This document shows, piece after piece, positions 35,501-47,091 of a stretch of 64,000 bases of DNA (positions are counted from its first letter, which is position 1; every line of letters begins with the position of its first letter). Made by a program: the position numbers and the translations under genes. The notes under the pieces were generated by a model. That model did no database searches. It was not told where the DNA came from and saw nothing but the letters and a program-made list of their open reading frames with translations. Origin of the DNA: Saxidomus purpurata (Eukaryota > Mollusca > Bivalvia > Venerida > Veneridae); contig JAFMSR010000019.1 in NCBI GenBank assembly GCA_022818135.1, forward strand, positions 30,121,679 to 30,185,678, given 5' to 3'.

Positions 35501-37789
35501 TAATTTTTTCTCATCAAGTGACTCTTACTGTATAAAGATAAAACTTGACTGGAATTTTTACCACGAAATCTTTCATATACTAAAACTCGCGCCGACCACC
35601 TTTTTAATGATATTTCTTGTTTCCTTCCATCTTTAATATTCTGGAGATAATGATATTTATGCGGAATGACCTTAATTGTAAAACCTAAAATAGAAACAAG
35701 TTTGCTTAGATTTTGCGCATTCGTTCTCATGTCACCACGTCTTGCCGAAGTCAGCCATGCGTTATCGAACCGCTGACCTGAAAACCACTCCCAAGTATCA
35801 GTTCATTGGCATCCGCTAAAATGTTTCAAAAGCAGAGCCGTCGTTCTTGCCTTCTATACAATGTACCATGGTGTCAGTTCAGCGTATTTGATAATAATTT
35901 TCTTGTGCGGTGCATATTTGATCACATTTTGGCTGAGACAAATCACCATGCACGTGTGCTCCTTACACGTGTCAGGTCAATCTGAAATCACAGCCCTACT
36001 TCCAGATGCCAGTTCAGCACGCTCGCTATCAAATGTCCGCGAAAAGAGCCGCCATTTTTCCTTCTTTATCCAGATATTTTCTATACTGACCAGTACTAGT
36101 TTCTCCCGCACCGGCTCATGCTAACAATTACAGAAAATGTGCATCTACCAGCGCGATAAATGTATATACATGTAATTGCCATTATTTACCATAATCACGT
36201 TCAGTTATCGTTACTGACTTAAATACTGCATACGAAACGAAAATGGTGTTATTTTTGCCACTTTGTGTCGTATTACAAAATGTTTGTGAGATATATTTAC
36301 CACTGCTGTCAGTTTCTACTATGCGAAACAAATAGTTTGTGCTTGTCATAATGCAGAAAACTTGAATATAATATACTCAGTATGAGCAAAATAAAACGTA
36401 ATTAAAATATCAAAGGAATTGTAAAATGTAACTATTGACTGTGAAATAAAACTTTCGTACTAAAAACTATTTAGTGCATGAAAAGTCGAGGATAAGTTAG
36501 AGGTCGTAGTTGCATCCGGCACGGTCATCAATTCCACAACAGTCGGGTTTGGCTCTGTTTCTGTTTTGGAATGAGACGTATTCCAGGTAAGTGCACTGAG
36601 GTTCTTTCCATGTTTGATGAAGATGTCAGTTAGCAGTATGGCGTCAAAGGGATACAGTTATAAACAATTGGTCTAAAATTTCCATATCATTTCTTATTAT
36701 ATTAAAGTTTGCCTCTTTCGTTGCCCTTTTCACGAACGTGTATATGTGTAATTCTGTTTTCTTAAATATTAGGGGAAGAGACGTTAAAAAGAAACAATAA
36801 CACTGTATTAATTTACATTTTTTTACTTATAAAAAGCTGCACCTTACGGTTTTTTACGGTTTTGTTTGTCAAAAATAGCCTTCAACAGTAATTTTTATCA
36901 CATATATTGATATATTTTTGTCTTTGCAGAAAACTATTGAACAATATTATACAATGTACATGTATATATTATATTGTCATGGCAACCATTTATCCAAAGC
37001 TTGTGATTTTTATATGATTATCAGTGTCCTTACAGATCTAATATTACTTTAGAACTCATTGCGTCTTGCAAACTGTTAAAAGGTCAATAAGCAAGGTTAT
37101 AAGTTTTAACAAGATATCACTGAAAACTTTGTTGTCTCTTCATATAGGTGATTTGAAAGGTAATATCTTTCCCAGTCTTCTAAATAATGTGCCAGTATCT
37201 TCAAAAACATTTGTTACATATGATTGTTTTTAAAAGATATCAAGTTTCAAAATACTTGTAAATGCTTTAAAAAAACAAAGATACATGTATATTAAATCGG
37301 ATATAATTACCCTTTTCGTATGACTGTAATACACTACTCTGTCATTGTGCTGAAAATGTTGCTTCTGTGCTACTGTATTATTGTTGTTGCCATCATGCCA
37401 TAATTTATATGTAATAGGGTTTGGGTCAATATGGTGTATAGGCATACGACCAAACAAATTATCTGCTATTTAGTCCCCAAAACTCACACTACACCAAATT
37501 TTCTCACTCTAGCAGAAAATGCTATAGGACTTGTCTTAGATACAAATATCCTAGACATACGGTAACAATGACAGGGGAAATTTAACCTTAAGATAATTAA
37601 GCCCCCAACCCATTCTAAAGGTCTAACATGTCATCACAGTATAACATGATTCAAACAATTAGTACACATACACATTTTACAGAAACATTACTATCTCTCA
37701 ATACCTTTTTATTATTTCCCAATCGTGTAAAGAAGTTGTATCTTGAGTTAGTGAACCTTTTGTAGATCAAAATATCAGATATCACTGTC
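35501..37789. other. Mostly gene-free; one doubly open segment
   Basis: Between 36495 and 36640 the minus strand is open in two frames, one ending GIDDRAGCNYDL then stop, the other reading KHGKNLSALTWNTSHSK. Neither has a good acceptor or a recognisable domain. The rest holds nothing I can name. Missing 3' exons of gene D could lie here but none could be matched in phase. Confidence 0.35.
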
Positions 37790-38041
37790 CAATCTTTTGC
37801 TTTATTGATTGCTCTAAACCATACATCAGAATCTTGGCGGGTTAACTATGGGAACAACACAAAATTAAGACAAGAGGTTTCTTCATTTGATTGGGAGACT
37901 CTCGTCGATGACGGCATTGAAACCTATCGCAATATTACAAACACAGTCCATGACATATGTGCAAAACACATTACACAGAATACATGTACAATATACCAAT
38001 GATCTACGTTAGATGCACAATGAAATCAGAAAACATATATA

Positions 38042-38703
38042 CTGAAAGGATAAAGAAACGCAGGGTAAACATTTGAGGTGATTTAAAGTGATGTGTTTGA
38101 TAATATATACAATATTTTATATAAATATAAAAAACCCATCTTTAATCAACACATTACCAAAATGTCATTAGATTTTGACCAATAATCCATTAGTAATTGA
38201 AGCACATTTAACGGTACCCCGCAATATCGCAAAGTGAAATCGACTGACTTGTCCCGATCGAGGTCGGTCGGAAACCCTTCGAATTTCTCTCAAACGACGG
38301 ACAAGACGTTCTTTGGTGGAAACTGCATAGCAACCGTTGTTGTTGCCTCTGACCTTGCATAAGCAATGCAATAGCCTGACCCCTCTGAACTTCTGTCAGC
38401 CGTACCATGATTGCAAGAGCTTCAAATTCAATGTAAATAGCGGAAAGCGATGTGTATACCTCAAGAGTATCAAGTGGTATGACCAGATGTTTTGACAAAC
38501 TTGTCATCATTATTCTGCACGTGTTTTTTGCTTTTTATTACTTTCTCTATGTGGCATGGTGCAATGCGCGGTTGAGTGACTTAAGGCACCGGTTTGAGTG
38601 ACAAGTGACCAAGATAGTCTTCTGACTTGTTTTCATAATTATAGGCCAAGCATTAAAAAAAGTGTTGCATGTATTGTTACCCTGCGTTTCTTTATACTTT
38701 CAG
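38042..38703 (-). mobile_element. Internally deleted Tc1-like transposon inside the LINE
   Basis: Inverted ends CTGAAAGGATAAAGAAACGC (left) and GCGTTTCTTTATACTTTCAG (right) extend to GGGTAA/TTACCC; TATATA stands on both sides, giving a TA target site. The minus strand encodes the start of a Tc1-type transposase helix-turn-helix region (MVRLTEVQRGQAIALLMQGQ), followed after a frameshift by RLREIRRVSDRPRSGQ. The catalytic DDE domain is gone. The 662-base remnant could move only with a helper. Confidence 0.85.
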
Positions 38704-39484
38704 TATATAAAAGGAAAAGGGCATACGACAAAGCAAAACGAACACAAATTCTCATTACTGGCAAACGTGTAGAACACTCAGAAACAAAACAAACAGCCTT
38801 CTAAGAAATGCAAAACACAAGAATTAAAGTCGCTGAAAAAGTACAAGGGGAAAATGTCACTATGCACTATCAGTAAAGCACTAGAACGAGTAATCCATCA
38901 ACATGTCTAATCATTTGTTTTATTATCCAACAGCATAATCATGTCTCTTGAATCTGGCTTCATCCCAAACGACTCTACGACTAATAAATTTGCTTCAATA
39001 CAATACTCCCGGTTGGTCTTAAAAGGCGTGCCGATAAAATGTATATCGTGTCTGGCATTTTGAAAAAGGAACCCTTAGTTTCAGTTTAAGCTGGTGTCCC
39101 CCAGGGTTCAATTCTCGGGCCTCTCCTGTCACTGGTCTACATCAATGACATTGTCACTGACACTAAATCCACTGTTCGGCTCTTTGCAGACGATACAAGT
39201 TTATATATATATTTGTCGATAACTCAACTGATGCAACAATCACTCAAAACTGAAAATTTCAAAATGGGCAAACGACTGGCTGGTAGACTTTAAACCTGGT
39301 CTAACTGAATCCCTAATGATCTCTCTTAAAATCAATAAACCTTTTCACCAACTCCCAAAACGAACGGCACCCATATTAAAGAAGTGAAATCTCACAAACA
39401 CACAGGGCTATGGCACAAACACATAAAGATGATCAAGAAAAAACCTTGGCAAAGAACTTACGCCATGAGAAGCTTAAAGTGCTG

Positions 39485-39766
39485 GCGCAGTGGTCAAGTG
39501 GTTACGGCTCTGGACTATCAACCCGGAGGCCCTTGGTTCGAATACCAGCCGGAACACTAAGACATTTCAGAAACACTTTTCAGTGTTTCCCACCCATCTA
39601 GAGATGAACTGGTTAGAAAAAGAACCAAGGGATCTATTCGTAAAAGAGCTAGAGTCAAGTACCCGCATTCCCTTGTATCTACACTTATTTCTCTTCAACC
39701 TGCGCATGTCAGGAGTCTTGGCAAGTTCGCCCTATGGGATATAGGGTCAGTCGAGACTATTAACAA
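39485..39766 (+). mobile_element. tRNA-headed SINE inside the LINE
   Basis: Head with CAGTGGTCAAGTGGTTACGG (A box), CTGGACTATCAACC and CTTGGTTCGAATACC (B box). Body with AAAAGAGCTAGAGTCAAGTA and GGTCAGTCGAGACTATTAAC, shared with 24940-25052. It separates the reverse-transcriptase part of the LINE from its C-terminal part. Confidence 0.8.
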
Positions 39767-40477
39767 TCAAAGGAAAGAAAGAGAAGCTTAAATTTTTTAC
39801 TGGACCGAAATCTTTAAAAACCTGTACGGAATGACATTTCCACTCAGTGAGAATTCTAACTTGTGATGATTCAATTTTAGAACTGAAACAACCAAAATTG
39901 TTTTTCTTTCCCAGAATCTTTATGAAGAAACCAGATTCCAACCTCTGAAAGATAGAAAGAAGGAGCACAGATTGACTCTATTCTATAAAATGTCTAACGG
40001 TCTTTCTCCTTTAGATATGTTGTCTACGATGCCTTACCCAGTTGGGAACACTTCCACATTTTGTTTATGTAATGCAAATGACCTCAAAACCTTTCAATGC
40101 ATTACACATTCCTACTCCTTTATCTGATTGGAATTAAATACTTCTTGAACACAGACATTCTCAAAGCCCAAATACCTTCAACTGCAGTTTTAAATCAGAC
40201 ATCAAAAAGCCATTATTACGTAGCTCTCTTCTCAATCCTGGATGCTGTTGGTAAATATATTGTATTTGTTCATGCATGATTGATAAATGATTGAAAATGT
40301 TCCATCGACATACATGTAAATTACATTGACCAATACATTAAAACATGCAAATGGTCATTATATTCAGAATTATTAGAGACTACTCAGTATGCTTCTAATA
40401 TAATCAATATTGCACAAAAGAACTAAATAAAACATGTTGAACCACTGTTGATCCATTCTCGTACGCCCAAAACATCC

Positions 40478-40545
40478 GAAAAAAAAAATAAAAAAAATTT
40501 TTTAAAAAATTTAAAAAAACCCAAAAAAAAAAAAATTTTTTTATC
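40478..40545. repeat. A/T homopolymer patch
   Basis: A series of A, T and C homopolymers with no other content. May be genuine simple sequence or an assembly error. Confidence 0.7.
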
Positions 40546-40635
40546 TTACAGATAAGATTTGTACAAGACAAATGTGCTTAAACAAGTTAAACCTGTTAAA
40601 ATCTGCCATAAAATGATTAATAGTAGCCAAACCTT

Positions 40636-41290
40636 ATAACAAGAGGGCCAAGATGGCCCTATATCGCTCACCTTGGTGCAACTCAACTTGCCTGGTGGAA
40701 GATCACTAGACAATGTTATATACCAAATAGGTTTTCCATATACATCTTTGTAAAGCAAATGGCCCGCCACCAACCCCCCCCCCCCCCCCCCGGGAAAGGC
40801 CAATTTTGACCCCAATCATTATATGAACAAACTTTGAAGAGGTCTAGGCAATGCTAGTAATGTAAAACTAAGTGACTCCCCGGGAAAAGTCAATTTTAAT
40901 CCTAGGGAAATAATTTGTACAGTCTTGGTAGATGTCCACTAGACAATACTACATGCCAAATATCTAAGCTCTAGGCCTTGTGGTTTCAGAGAAGAAGATT
41001 TTCAAAGTTTTTACTACATTAGCCTTTGTAAAACTAAGTGACCCCAGTGCGGGGTCAATTTTAATCCGGGGGTCATAGTTTGAACAATCTTGGTAGAGGT
41101 CCACTAGACAATGCTTCATGCCAAACATCTAAGCTCTAGGCCTTGTGGTTTCAGAGAAGATTTTTAAAGTTTTTCCTATATAAGCCTAAAAAGTATTTAA
41201 AACTAAGTGCCCACCCCCCCCCCCCCCCATGCAGGGTCAATTTTGATCCGGGGGTCATAATTTGAAGTTTGGTAGAGGTCCAATGGGTGG
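40636..41290 (+). repeat. ACAAGAGGGCCAAGATGGCC family copy with tandem 150-200-base units
   Basis: The header ACAAGAGGGCCAAGATGGCC at 40639 is followed by about three units. Each carries GGGGTCAATTTTAATCC or GGGTCAATTTTGATCC, GGTAGAGGTCCACTAGACAA and TCTAAGCTCTAGGCCTTG. Runs of C at about 40776 and 41214 are unusually long. Confidence 0.8.
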
Positions 41291-41513
41291 ATGCGATTTA
41301 TTACAGTAAGTCTCTACCGGTATATTGATTAATTGTGGTAAAATGAGAAATTTTTTCGCCATAGGTTCTTCTTTGAAATTGTATTTATTTATCATTTTAC
41401 GTTCCTTGAACACATAATCTATGTTTGGAGAATATAATCTGACAGATATAGGGAGTGGCCCTTTAATACGTTATACTTTGAATTTTATTCAAAATTCAAA
41501 TTGACTTCCTTCC

Positions 41514-41604
41514 TGCCTTCCTTCCGTGTACTTCTAAGGCAACAGTAGTTTTAAGTTCTGCCTTCCTTCCGTGTACTTCTAAGGCAACAGTAGTTTTAAG
41601 TTGT
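41514..41604. repeat. Two tandem copies of a 45-base unit
   Basis: GCCTTCCTTCCGTGTACTTC and the next 25 bases are duplicated exactly. Confidence 0.9.
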
Positions 41605-41980
41605 CTTTGAATTTCTGTGCTGACTTGTTGCTGGTGTATGTGACCTGGCGTCGATCACTCCTGGTATAGATATTAAAGTTTACTACATGTATACAAACTG
41701 CATACGTAAAACTATAGTTTAAGATATCAACGCAAAATATTCCAATGTGTGTTTACATGCACTTGTGTCCAATCTATATTGCAATCGCTTTAAACGTGTT
41801 ATTTCATAAATTTATTTATTCTATGAATATATATCAAATGTTGATATGAAAAATCTTCTTAGCGCAATAAATTCATTTTCCACCATCTATTAAGTATTAA
41901 TTAAAATTCCTGTTTAATTTTATATTTACATTCTTTACCTAATTATCAAAATGTTTCTGTAAACTGTAGTTTGCATTATA

Positions 41981-42162
41981 CAGTAAACTCCGAATATAGC
42001 GTCCCCGGATATAGCAACATTCCGGATATTAGAAATATCTTCTGGGCCCGATTGCATTCTTTCTTTATTTAGTATGATATTTCTGTGTAGATACAACATA
42101 CACCGGATATAAGGGACAATTCCAAAAGGTCCCCATGAGTTCGTTATATACGGAATTTACTG
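41981..42162. mobile_element. TA-flanked MITE beside a splice donor of gene D
   Basis: Ends CAGTAAACTCCG and CGGAATTTACTG are inverted and flanked by TA (41979-41980 and 42163-42164). Inside are repeated CGGATATAG motifs. It is 182 bases long, and its target site ends one base before the GTAACA donor of the exon at 42171-42289. The ends look pogo/Tigger-like. Confidence 0.85.
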
Positions 42163-42170
42163 TATGTTAC

Positions 42171-42289
42171 CTGGATCAGTATCTTCAATATCACGATCGT
42201 TTCCGTCATCTCCGCACACTTCCCCAACAACACCGCTGTCTGCATTGGGATTTCTTTCGGCCATTTCCACTTCGTTATTAGTAAGCTTT
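42171..42289 (-). CDS. Gene D, exon 4: start of the cytoplasmic tail
   Basis: Acceptor TTTTGACAG before 42289 and donor GTAACA after 42171. The first base completes the Arg codon left open by the transmembrane exon. It then reads KLTNNEVEMAERNPNADSG and 20 further residues rich in Asp and Glu, ending in one open base (residue 808 of the reconstruction). No tyrosine-based signalling motif (NPxY or ITAM) is present so far. The next exon should begin with two bases and lies further left; I could not find it. The exon is supported by both splice sites and the phase match. Confidence 0.8.
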
Positions 42290-42609
42290 CTGTCAAAAGG
42301 TATGTTCGCATTACTACACAGTCAGTTTAAAACTTTATAAAGGAACACGATTACCGGTATGTTTGTCGTGGATATTGCGTGAACAAAAATAATGTGGCTT
42401 TATTGCAAATGATATACAAACTCATTCCACAAGGGCAAATATGTACAATTTTAGAGTGCCCAAGGATCCCATTGGAAATAAGCTTTTCGCTTTCATGGGC
42501 AGTCCTAGGTTAATACACACTGCTATATGACATACATGTTACATCTCCATCTGTCTATTCCTGAATTAGTCTTATTCTAAGTTACCATATGTTTTCTATG
42601 ATATGTTAA

Positions 42610-42947
42610 AGGTCCACTACTAAGCGAAAATTAAGTGACAGTTATTTCAATGGCACGTACATTACCTTAGGCAAGACACTAAATAATGAAGATTGGCAGG
42701 TTACAGTTTACAGAAAGTGTTTGGAACACAAGGAAAAGTATGTGTATTATGATGAAATTTCAGTGAATCGACAAAATGACTACCCATGTCTTTTTAACTT
42801 TCTTCATAATGCATAGAAAAATAATTGTACATGTACTGTGATTTATTTAGAATTTCTTCATACCAACTTTCATTTTTTATTAAAAATAACATATTTCTGT
42901 GCTTTTCAAAGTATATTTGAATTTTCGCTTTCCTTAGTATTGGACCT
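42610..42947. mobile_element. TTAA-flanked MITE in an intron of gene D
   Basis: Ends AGGTCCACTACTAAGCGAAA and its inverted, slightly changed partner (TTTTCGCTTTCCTTAGTATT, then GGACCT) are flanked by TTAA on both sides (42606-42609, 42948-42951). The TTAA target site is that of piggyBac-like elements. At 338 bases it has no transposase. Confidence 0.85.
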
Positions 42948-43361
42948 TTAAATGTCAGTCATACTAGCTGTGATATTGTAACCATACTGTTATACTTATA
43001 AGCTATCTGTGATAAAAAGTACTTCCTTCAGATAGATTTACGTTTTAACTTGTCTGTATTTGACTCTGTTTTAAGTAACTTGTATAACTATGCAACTGGT
43101 ATTTGTAACTTATATATGTATATATGTGTTTTAACCTGAATGAACATCAATCAGTAAATCAATAAATGTCGCTTATATTTCTACAGACATAAACTACTAT
43201 CGTTTTCTGAAGTAACGCACAATATTATCATAGGCAAAAAGTAAAATTACATTTTCCTTAGATATCGTCTCAAAAATGATTAACTTTAAAAGCATAAAAT
43301 ATGACAACAGAAAGAGCTACGAATCTTTTGTTTAAGTAATTAAGTGTAGAAACTTTCTTAC

Positions 43362-43470
43362 CGTTTGCGACGTCTGATAATTAAAACAGTCACTACAACA
43401 ACAACTATCAAGATAAAAATACCAATAACGATGCCCGGCATAACACTGGTGCTAACACTTTCAGCAACCA
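43362..43470 (-). CDS. Gene D, exon 3: transmembrane segment
   Basis: Acceptor ATATTTTACAG before 43470 and donor GTAAGA after 43362. Two bases complete a Val codon with the ectodomain exon. The exon then encodes a short Ser/Val stalk, a membrane helix of about 20 residues (GIVIGIFILIVVVVVTVLII) and a stop-transfer cluster RRRK, giving a single-pass type I protein. It ends with two open bases, filled by the exon at 42289. The helix falls at about residues 745-764 of the reconstructed protein. Confidence 0.88.
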
Positions 43471-43954
43471 CTGTAAAATATAAAATGCACAAAAAATGGT
43501 CAAGTCCATATAAATGCATATTGATGTGAACAAGCTGATATATACAGGATATTTGTTTGTTTTTTTTTTCGAGTGGACAACGAAAAGTGATACAATTTAA
43601 AAAAAATTCACGAGCATATGTAGCACAGTCGGTGGTACATTTCCAAGTTTTCATTCCACAAAATCGTATCACTTTTAGTTGAGATAAGTTCAATATCTAC
43701 TTAAAACAAACACAGATGCTTACTATTTAAACAAAAGCTACATTATGTTTAATTATGCACCACTGAAAAAAGTAGTTCCTGTACACCTATATCACCCACA
43801 CTGTGACTGATATGATATTTATACCATCACACTAAATTTCAATGATAGAACACAGTTTTTCATAAGTTAGCATAAATATATATATATATATATTTCAATC
43901 ATTTGAAAACTAAACTTTTACAGTAGCTTTTTTCTAGAATGTTAGTTACATGTG

Positions 43955-44035
43955 TAACCGTCTCCATAGCCAGATGAAACAGTGCTCCCGCTTTGTGTGC
44001 GTGGGTTCGATCCCTAGTTGTGTCACACACAAATA
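43955..44035 (+). mobile_element. Decayed tRNA-like SINE head
   Basis: A clear B box (GTGGGTTCGATCCC) with a degenerate A-box half (TAGCCAGATGAAACAGTG). Lies in the second intron of gene D. Confidence 0.5.
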
Positions 44036-44527
44036 TTGTAAAATGGTATGTACTATAAGCTCCCCTTTTCCCTTGTTTGGTGTTTAGCACTAAATCAAGT
44101 AATGCCTTGTTGATATCATGAGAAGCGTTCTGCTTCAGTCTGTACCTGTTGTTTGTTTATTTGTTTAGAAAATTAAAAGGTCAGTTGTGCTCATCAATCT
44201 GCTTGTGACCGACCCCCGCATCTCTCCCTTGGTGCTGTGAATGTTTGTTTTTGTGTCTAAAAAGGAGATTTTTATTAGGAGATGACACCCTCCTTTTATT
44301 TGTTCAAAAGTTTGTAATTTTTAGTTCCAAACAAAGAGAGTAGCTGCGGCAAATTCTGCCTAGATAGCAATATCCTTGTAGGGAAATATAATCTGCTTCT
44401 GGGCCAGAAAGGTGTTTGTTTTATATACCCTGTTTGTTGCAAAATAGCTTTGTAGTTTATATTGTCTGGTGCATTCAGGGAGCCATGATCTTCACCTTTA
44501 GCAATATCATTTACAGGTGTGTCTTAA

Positions 44528-44864
44528 AGCTTGTTCACAATTCCCAAAATGATTTACTAAAACATAAAATGCAAAAGTACTGTCTAGAATCAACAACACA
44601 AGTAGAAATTTAAGTAGCACTTTGAGAAAACCTGTTGAAAATGTTGGTGCGCTTGGTCTGACGGCACAGTTTAACCATAAGTATGTTTATATTGGGATTT
44701 TAAAAAAAAGCGTTTGCAACGCTTTATGATTTAGTAGCGTATAATTTTAAAATATACAATAATTAATACAACATGTACAACCTTTTCATTTGATGATTTG
44801 TTTTAAAATATTTTAATTTCAGACAGTACCTTGTTTGTTCACCAAAATCTGAAAGCGAGCAGCT
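44528..44864. mobile_element. TTAA-flanked MITE, copy 1
   Basis: TTAA stands at 44524-44527 and 44865-44868; ends begin AGCTTGTTC and close with AAGCGAGCAGCT. It is the same family as 52713-53063. Both hold the inner palindrome GCGTTTGCAACGC and the phrase GTAGCGTATAATTT. It ends 76 bases before the 3' end of the ectodomain exon of gene D. Confidence 0.85.
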
Positions 44865-44940
44865 TTAATATACATGACTAGTATGCATCCCTATCAAAAA
44901 GACTTTAAAAGCCTATAATGATTTAATTTATAGAATTTAC

Positions 44941-47091
44941 CCTCTGTGCATTGTAGTCCTTCGAATCCATCAGAACATCCAAGAGTACAATCTCCACTGA
45001 ACCCATCACACGAGTTATTAACGCAATTCTCGCTGCATGGTATGCCGCATGTGCTTCCAAAAAAGCCGGGCAGACATCCGGTACTGCACAATCCCGTTTC
45101 CCAGTTACATTTTAGATTCAAGCACTTCGGGCTACATTCTTTCTCACAATATCTGCCGTGTCTATTTTTCTTAGCACAGCCGGTGGTGCATTCCCCAGTT
45201 TTCATTCCGCAACTAGTTGCACAGTTAGGACTGCAGGTTTGTGAACAATTTACACCATATCTCCCGTTGATACAATCCAAGCATTCTCCGTTGCTCTGTT
45301 TACACGCGAGGCAATGACAGTTTCTATTTGTGCAGTTCTCCGAACATTTGCGTTCACATTTCGTACCCCAATACCCCCTTTCGCATCCATCTGTACACCG
45401 TCCACGGTATTCGCCGCACGTTTTGTTCAAACACGTTTCTCTACAGTTTAAATCACATTTTATTGAATAACCATCACTATATTTACCATGGGCACACGAA
45501 GTGCATCTCAAGTGAGAAGTTCGGGCACATGTTCTGCACTGTGGCGAGCATAGTTCATCACAGCCGTCGCCAGAAAATCCGTCGACACATGCTTCGTTAC
45601 ATCTACCATCAGTCTGGTGGCAACTAGTTCCGCTTTTGCAGTTTGGACATTTGTTTCCACACCCCTCGCCTGTATATCCAACTTTACACGCTGAACATTC
45701 AGTCTTAGATGAACAGCGTAAACAATTTACTGGGCATTGATTGTCACAACGTTGACCATAGAAGCCATCAATACAGGAACGACATTCTCCAGTATTTCTT
45801 ATACACTTGCCCTTGCAATGCTGAGGACACGTTTCCTCACATTTGTACCCATAATAACCCTCTATACAGATATCACACTTCCCGTCTATCTTACACGATT
45901 TTGTGGCGCACTTATTTGAACACGGAACACATTGCTCTCCATAAAATCCTTCTTTACAAGACAAGCAAGACCCATTTTCTTTTCTGCATTTCTTTCCATC
46001 ACATTTTTCAGAACATTCTGACGAACAAGTCTGTCTGTAATATCCATCAAGACAGCGAGTGCATCGACTCTTTGAAATACACTCTGCACACTTGCTTGGA
46101 CAAGGCCAACACTCCTGGTCGTAAAATCCACTGACACAGCTCTCACAGCTGCTACCAGTGAAACCGTACTTGCACATTCCCAAGCATCTGCCATCTTGTT
46201 TTTCGCACTTATTTCCAATGCAGCCGAGACCGCATGACATATTGCAATGCATTCCCCAAAAACCAGACTTACATGTCGGGCAATGGCCGTCTTCTTTCCG
46301 ACAGACACTGTCTGCGCAGTTCTTAGGGCATATAGAAGAACAATTCGTGCCGTGAAATCCTGCCTCGCATTGAGAACATTTACTTTCCGAGATACAAGAA
46401 GTGCATGTAATGGGACAATTGTGCTCGCATGTACTTCCCCAAAATCTCTCTTTACACTTAGAACATCGTTGGTCTGAACTACATTTCAAGCAGTTTTCAG
46501 GGCAACGCTTACATCTATCGCCAAAGAAACCATCAATGCACGTGTCACAATTGGGCTTGCCATATCCTGGTTGACATTCATTTGTGCAAAGTCCTGTATA
46601 CCGTTCACATGATTCATTGAAACAACCTTTCGAACAGTTGTTATTACAGTATAGTCCATACTTCCCAACGACGCACCAATCACACTTGACACCTCTGAAA
46701 TTCTGACGGCAATCACAAAAACCACTGTCAATGTCACACCTGCCATCCGCACAACCATACTCGCAGGTCATGCCGCACGTCCTGCCGTAATACCCCGGTT
46801 TGCATTTTGTACAAAAGTCACACGAGGAACATGTATCACAATTATAGCTGCATCGATATTGGCATTGTCTGTTTTCTCCCCTATTGCAATACCCAGGTTT
46901 ACATTTAGTACAGTTATTATACGAAGTGCATGCTTCACAGTGACCCACGAGACATGGAAGAGTACAGCCATTCACCTTGTCATATCCTTTATAGTCATAC
47001 AAGTAGCCATTGTAGAAGCCGTCTATACATTCTGTACAATTATTTCCATCGTGACACTGGATACAGTGTAGTGGACATGACTGACACCGCA
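44941..47091 (-). CDS. Gene D, exon 2: multiple EGF-like ectodomain of a MEGF/SCARF-type receptor
   Basis: One 2151-base exon encodes about 717 residues of nearly continuous Cys-rich modules. Two types alternate. One is short furin-like (CPxxCxxCxxxxxCxxCxxGxxGxxC). The other is EGF-like of the MEGF kind, with a Gly-rich end (GFxGxxC). There are roughly 18 or more modules, and many NxS/NxT sites. The exon is phase 1 at both ends (acceptor TTGTATTTCAG before 47091, donor GTAAAT after 44941), the classic symmetrical arrangement for extracellular modules. Proteins of this design (MEGF10/11, SCARF, PEAR1, fly Draper) are surface receptors for engulfment, lipoprotein or adhesion. In bivalves they are numerous and often linked to haemocyte defence. 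The function here is inferred from family only. No stop or frameshift interrupts the exon. Confidence 0.9.

Larger units (their letters stand above)
37790..40290 (+). pseudogene. Decayed non-LTR retrotransposon (LINE), split by later insertions
   Basis: Three pieces of one ORF2-like polyprotein can be read in order. 37805-38000 gives the linker before the reverse transcriptase (SSFDWETLVDDGIETY). 38704-39400 holds KRKRAYDKAKRT, then [12 protein letters not shown] and [11 protein letters not shown], the core reverse-transcriptase motifs. 39910-40120 gives the C-terminal end (LFYKMSNGLSPL, VGNTSTF). Frameshifts and stops break every piece. The motifs point to the CR1/Jockey-like group. A Tc1-like element interrupts it at 38042-38703 and a SINE at 39485-39766, so it is the oldest layer of a three-level nest. 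It cannot be active. Confidence 0.8.

Noticed and set aside
38168..38510. A host gene with a helix-turn-helix domain
   Set aside because: It is the broken start of a Tc1-type transposase between inverted repeats with TA sites.
44946..46477. Several plus-strand frames of 60-141 codons
   Set aside because: They are antisense shadows of the Cys-rich ectodomain exon of gene D.
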